Shown: positions 5,975-7,287 of the stretch, one piece after another
How the letters are laid out: every line of letters begins with the position of its first letter
How positions within the stretch are numbered: the stretch's first letter is position 1
DNA from: Bacillota bacterium
GTDB lineage: Bacteria > Bacillota > Clostridia > Oscillospirales > Oscillospiraceae
Direction of reading: 5' to 3'
DNA length: 7,287 nt
Assembly (NCBI GenBank): GCA_009781925.1
Contig: WQUU01000065.1
Coordinates: 1 to 7,287, forward strand
The notes under the pieces: model-generated
What the model was told of the DNA's origin: nothing
The model's database searches: none
Seen by the model: only the letters and a program-made list of their open reading frames with translations
Position numbers and translations under genes: made by a program

Positions 5975-6793
5975 ATGCTCTCTGACTTCCACATCCACAG
6001 CACCTGCTCCCCGGATGGGCGCAACACCATGCCCGAGATGGCCGCGGCGGCAAAGGAGGCCGGAATATCCGTCCTCTGCTTCACCGACCACTGCGACCTC
6101 GACAGCTTTCCCGCAGGGGTGTTTGACCCGCGCTGCTTTGACTTCTGGCCGGAATACCGCGGCCGGTACGCCGATCTGTGCGCGCACCGCCCGGAGGGCA
6201 TCGACCTGCGCCTGGGCCTGGAGCTCGGGGAAATAAACCATGCGCCGGAGTTGGCGCGGGATATCGCCGGTCACACGGAGTTTGACTTCATCCTGGGCTC
6301 CATCCACAACCTCAGGGATACGCAGGATTTCTTTCTGTTGCGCTATGAGAGCGAGGCCCACTGCGCCGCCCTTTTGGAGCGGTATCTGGACGAGCTCTGG
6401 GAGCTGGCGGGTTTGGACAGCTTCGACTGCATCAGCCACATCGGTTATCCCAGGCGCTACATGCTCCGGGCTGGATTTCAGACGGCGGTGGAGGACGCGC
6501 CCTTTGGGCCGAGGCTGGACGCGCTGCTAAAGCGGGTCATCGAAAACGGCAAGGGCATCGAGATCAACTGTTCGGGCTTCCGGCGTCCCGCCCTCAACGC
6601 GCCGCTCCCGGGGATTCCCATACTCCGGCGCTACCGGGAACTGGGCGGCGAGATCATCACCACCGGCAGCGACGCCCACCGCGTCTCCGACGCGGGCCGC
6701 GGTATTGAGCGGGGGGCGGAACTGCTGAGGGAACTGGGGTATCGGTATTATACGGTGTATAAGGGGCGCAAACCGGAATTCATTAAATTGTAG
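5975..6793 (+). CDS. PHP-domain phosphatase, histidinol-phosphatase (HisJ) family
   Basis: This 272-residue protein has the normal HisJ-family length. PHP enzymes are cytoplasmic metal-dependent phosphoesterases; the named member converts histidinol phosphate to histidinol in histidine synthesis. The metal-binding set is complete: DFHIHST (His6, His8), FTDHCD (Asp38, His39), GLELGE (Glu83, Glu86), GSIHN (His111), SHIGYP (His155) and GSDAHR (Asp233, His235). ATG 5975 is 8 nt after AAGGAG (5961-5966), which overlaps the stop of the preceding gene, so the two should be co-transcribed. The C-terminus, YYTVYKGRKPEFIKL, is normal for the family, and the stop TAG (6791-6793) is the first part of the palindromic repeat that follows. 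No other histidine genes are here, and the partners are a glycosyltransferase and rpiB. The physiological substrate may therefore be another phosphomonoester. Confidence 0.88.
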   Translation: MLSDFHIHSTCSPDGRNTMPEMAAAAKEAGISVLCFTDHCDLDSFPAGVFDPRCFDFWPEYRGRYADLCAHRPEGIDLRLGLELGEINHAPELARDIAGHTEFDFILGSIHNLRDTQDFFLLRYESEAHCAALLERYLDELWELAGLDSFDCISHIGYPRRYMLRAGFQTAVEDAPFGPRLDALLKRVIENGKGIEINCSGFRRPALNAPLPGIPILRRYRELGGEIITTGSDAHRVSDAGRGIERGAELLRELGYRYYTVYKGRKPEFIKL

Positions 6794-6860
6794 GGGACGA
6801 TGCCCACATCGTCCCGCACATAGGCAGGACACGGGGCGATGTGGGCATCGCCCCCTACAA
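6788..6860. repeat. Complete palindromic repeat element (REP/MITE-like), copy 2
   Basis: Two 29-bp arms (6788-6816 and 6832-6860) are inverted copies matching at 27 of 29 positions, around a 15-bp centre (6817-6831). The ends read ttgtagggg and cccctacaa. Each arm also folds alone into a perfect 9-bp hairpin: gggacgatg/catcgtccc with loop ccca (6794-6815), and ggggcgatg/catcgcccc with loop tggg (6833-6854). The only two mismatches between the arms are the partners of a single stem pair, A-T in one and G-C in the other. The element begins within the last codon and stop of the PHP gene and ends a few bases before the rpiB ribosome site. It has no coding capacity and no T-tract, so it is not a normal terminator, though it could slow transcription or protect RNA 3' ends. 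Confidence 0.85.
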
Positions 6861-6877
6861 CGCGGGGAGGTATTTCT

Positions 6878-7287
6878 ATGCTGGCCATCGGTTCGGATCA
6901 CGGGGGTTTTGCCCTCAAAGCTGAGATCATGGAACATTTAAAGGAGCGCGGCGTCGAATATAAGGACTTCGGCGCGTTTACGCCAGAGAGCACCGACTAT
7001 CCGATCTACGGCGAGGCCGTGGCCCGGGCCGTCGTCTCGGGGGAGGCCCTGCGCGGCATTCTGGTCTGCGGCACCGGCATCGGCATCTCTATCGCCGCGA
7101 ACAGAGTGCGCGGGGCCCGTGCCGCCCTCTGCGGGGACTGCTACTCCGCCGAGATGGCCAGGGCCCACAACGACGCGAATATCCTGTGTCTGGGCGGCAA
7201 GATCCTGCAGGCGCTGCGCCGTGACCTCCGCGGCGGGGATATAGAGCGCCTTTATGGGCGTGAGATTCTGCCCCATGCCGAGGTCAA
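6878..7287 (+). CDS. rpiB: Ribose-5-phosphate isomerase B (3' end outside window)
   Basis: 136 codons are present and the frame is still open at the window edge; RpiB is usually about 145-155 residues. The enzyme interconverts ribose-5-phosphate and ribulose-5-phosphate in the non-oxidative pentose phosphate pathway (RpiB/LacAB fold, cytoplasm). ATG 6878 is 7 nt after GGGGAGG (6864-6870). Family marks are IGSDHGGFALK (residues 4-14), DFGAFTPESTDYPIYGEAVARA, LVCGTGIGISIAANRVRGARAAL with catalytic-type Cys64, and ARAHNDANILCLGG with His97. After Lys108 the sequence (ILQALRRDLRGGDIERLYG...) departs from the expected tail, which normally carries a Phe-x-Gly-Gly-Arg-His motif. It follows the PHP gene on the same strand across the repeat element, so co-transcription is plausible. 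No separate promoter is evident. Confidence 0.9.
   Translation, partial: MLAIGSDHGGFALKAEIMEHLKERGVEYKDFGAFTPESTDYPIYGEAVARAVVSGEALRGILVCGTGIGISIAANRVRGARAALCGDCYSAEMARAHNDANILCLGGKILQALRRDLRGGDIERLYGREILPHAEV

Noticed and set aside
6788..6860. Intrinsic terminator between the PHP gene and rpiB
   Set aside because: The strong hairpins have no following T-tract on either strand; repeat identity with 1738-1766 explains the structure better.

Overview
The window reads as GC-rich chromosomal DNA from an anaerobic Firmicute, most likely Clostridia of the Oscillospiraceae/Ruminococcaceae kind. This rests on three things: strong AAGGAG-type ribosome sites, short sigma-A-like promoters, and a gene set (TypA, DegV, a QueT-type ECF substrate-binding subunit, QueH, a PMT-family membrane glycosyltransferase, a PHP phosphatase, RpiB) whose protein sequences look clostridial. 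The taxonomic call is an inference. Nothing here is a phage, plasmid or CRISPR locus.

Layout: (1) Positions 1-477, plus strand, hold the C-terminal end of the ribosome-associated GTPase TypA/BipA. (2) Positions 599-1471, plus strand, hold a DegV-family fatty-acid-binding protein with its own extended -10 promoter. (3) Positions 1472-1848 separate convergent genes. They contain a 28-codon antitoxin-like remnant on the minus strand, a bidirectional terminator, an AT-rich stretch, one arm of a palindromic repeat and a 26-bp tandem array that stops 2 nt from the galU stop codon. (4) Positions 3888 down to 1849, minus strand, form a compact three-gene operon queH-queT-galU. queH and queT overlap by ATGA, and queT and galU are 10 nt apart. 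(5) Positions 3889-4057 form a divergent promoter region. Its queH side places the predicted transcription start on the A of the ATG, with no Shine-Dalgarno sequence. Its plus-strand side has a near-consensus promoter under a small dyad. (6) Positions 4058-7287, plus strand, form a second probable operon: a PMT-like glycosyltransferase starting at TTG, a PHP-family histidinol-phosphatase-like enzyme, a complete copy of the palindromic repeat element, and a right-truncated rpiB.

How the genes fit together: QueT (import of a queuosine precursor) and QueH (final reduction of epoxyqueuosine to queuosine) make a coherent tRNA-modification salvage unit. GalU supplies UDP-glucose for envelope glycans. 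The divergent PMT-like enzyme would transfer sugar from a lipid carrier on the outer face of the membrane, so the galU/PMT neighbourhood has an envelope-glycosylation flavour, though the two are on opposite strands.

The least ordinary signals are: a hairpin repeat present as three arms that covary at one stem position and sit at the 3' ends of genes; a tandem array grown from half of that element; a predicted leaderless queH mRNA; and a discoidin-like domain inserted in the PMT just before its catalytic Asp-Glu. I found no clear evidence for a wholly new multi-gene system.
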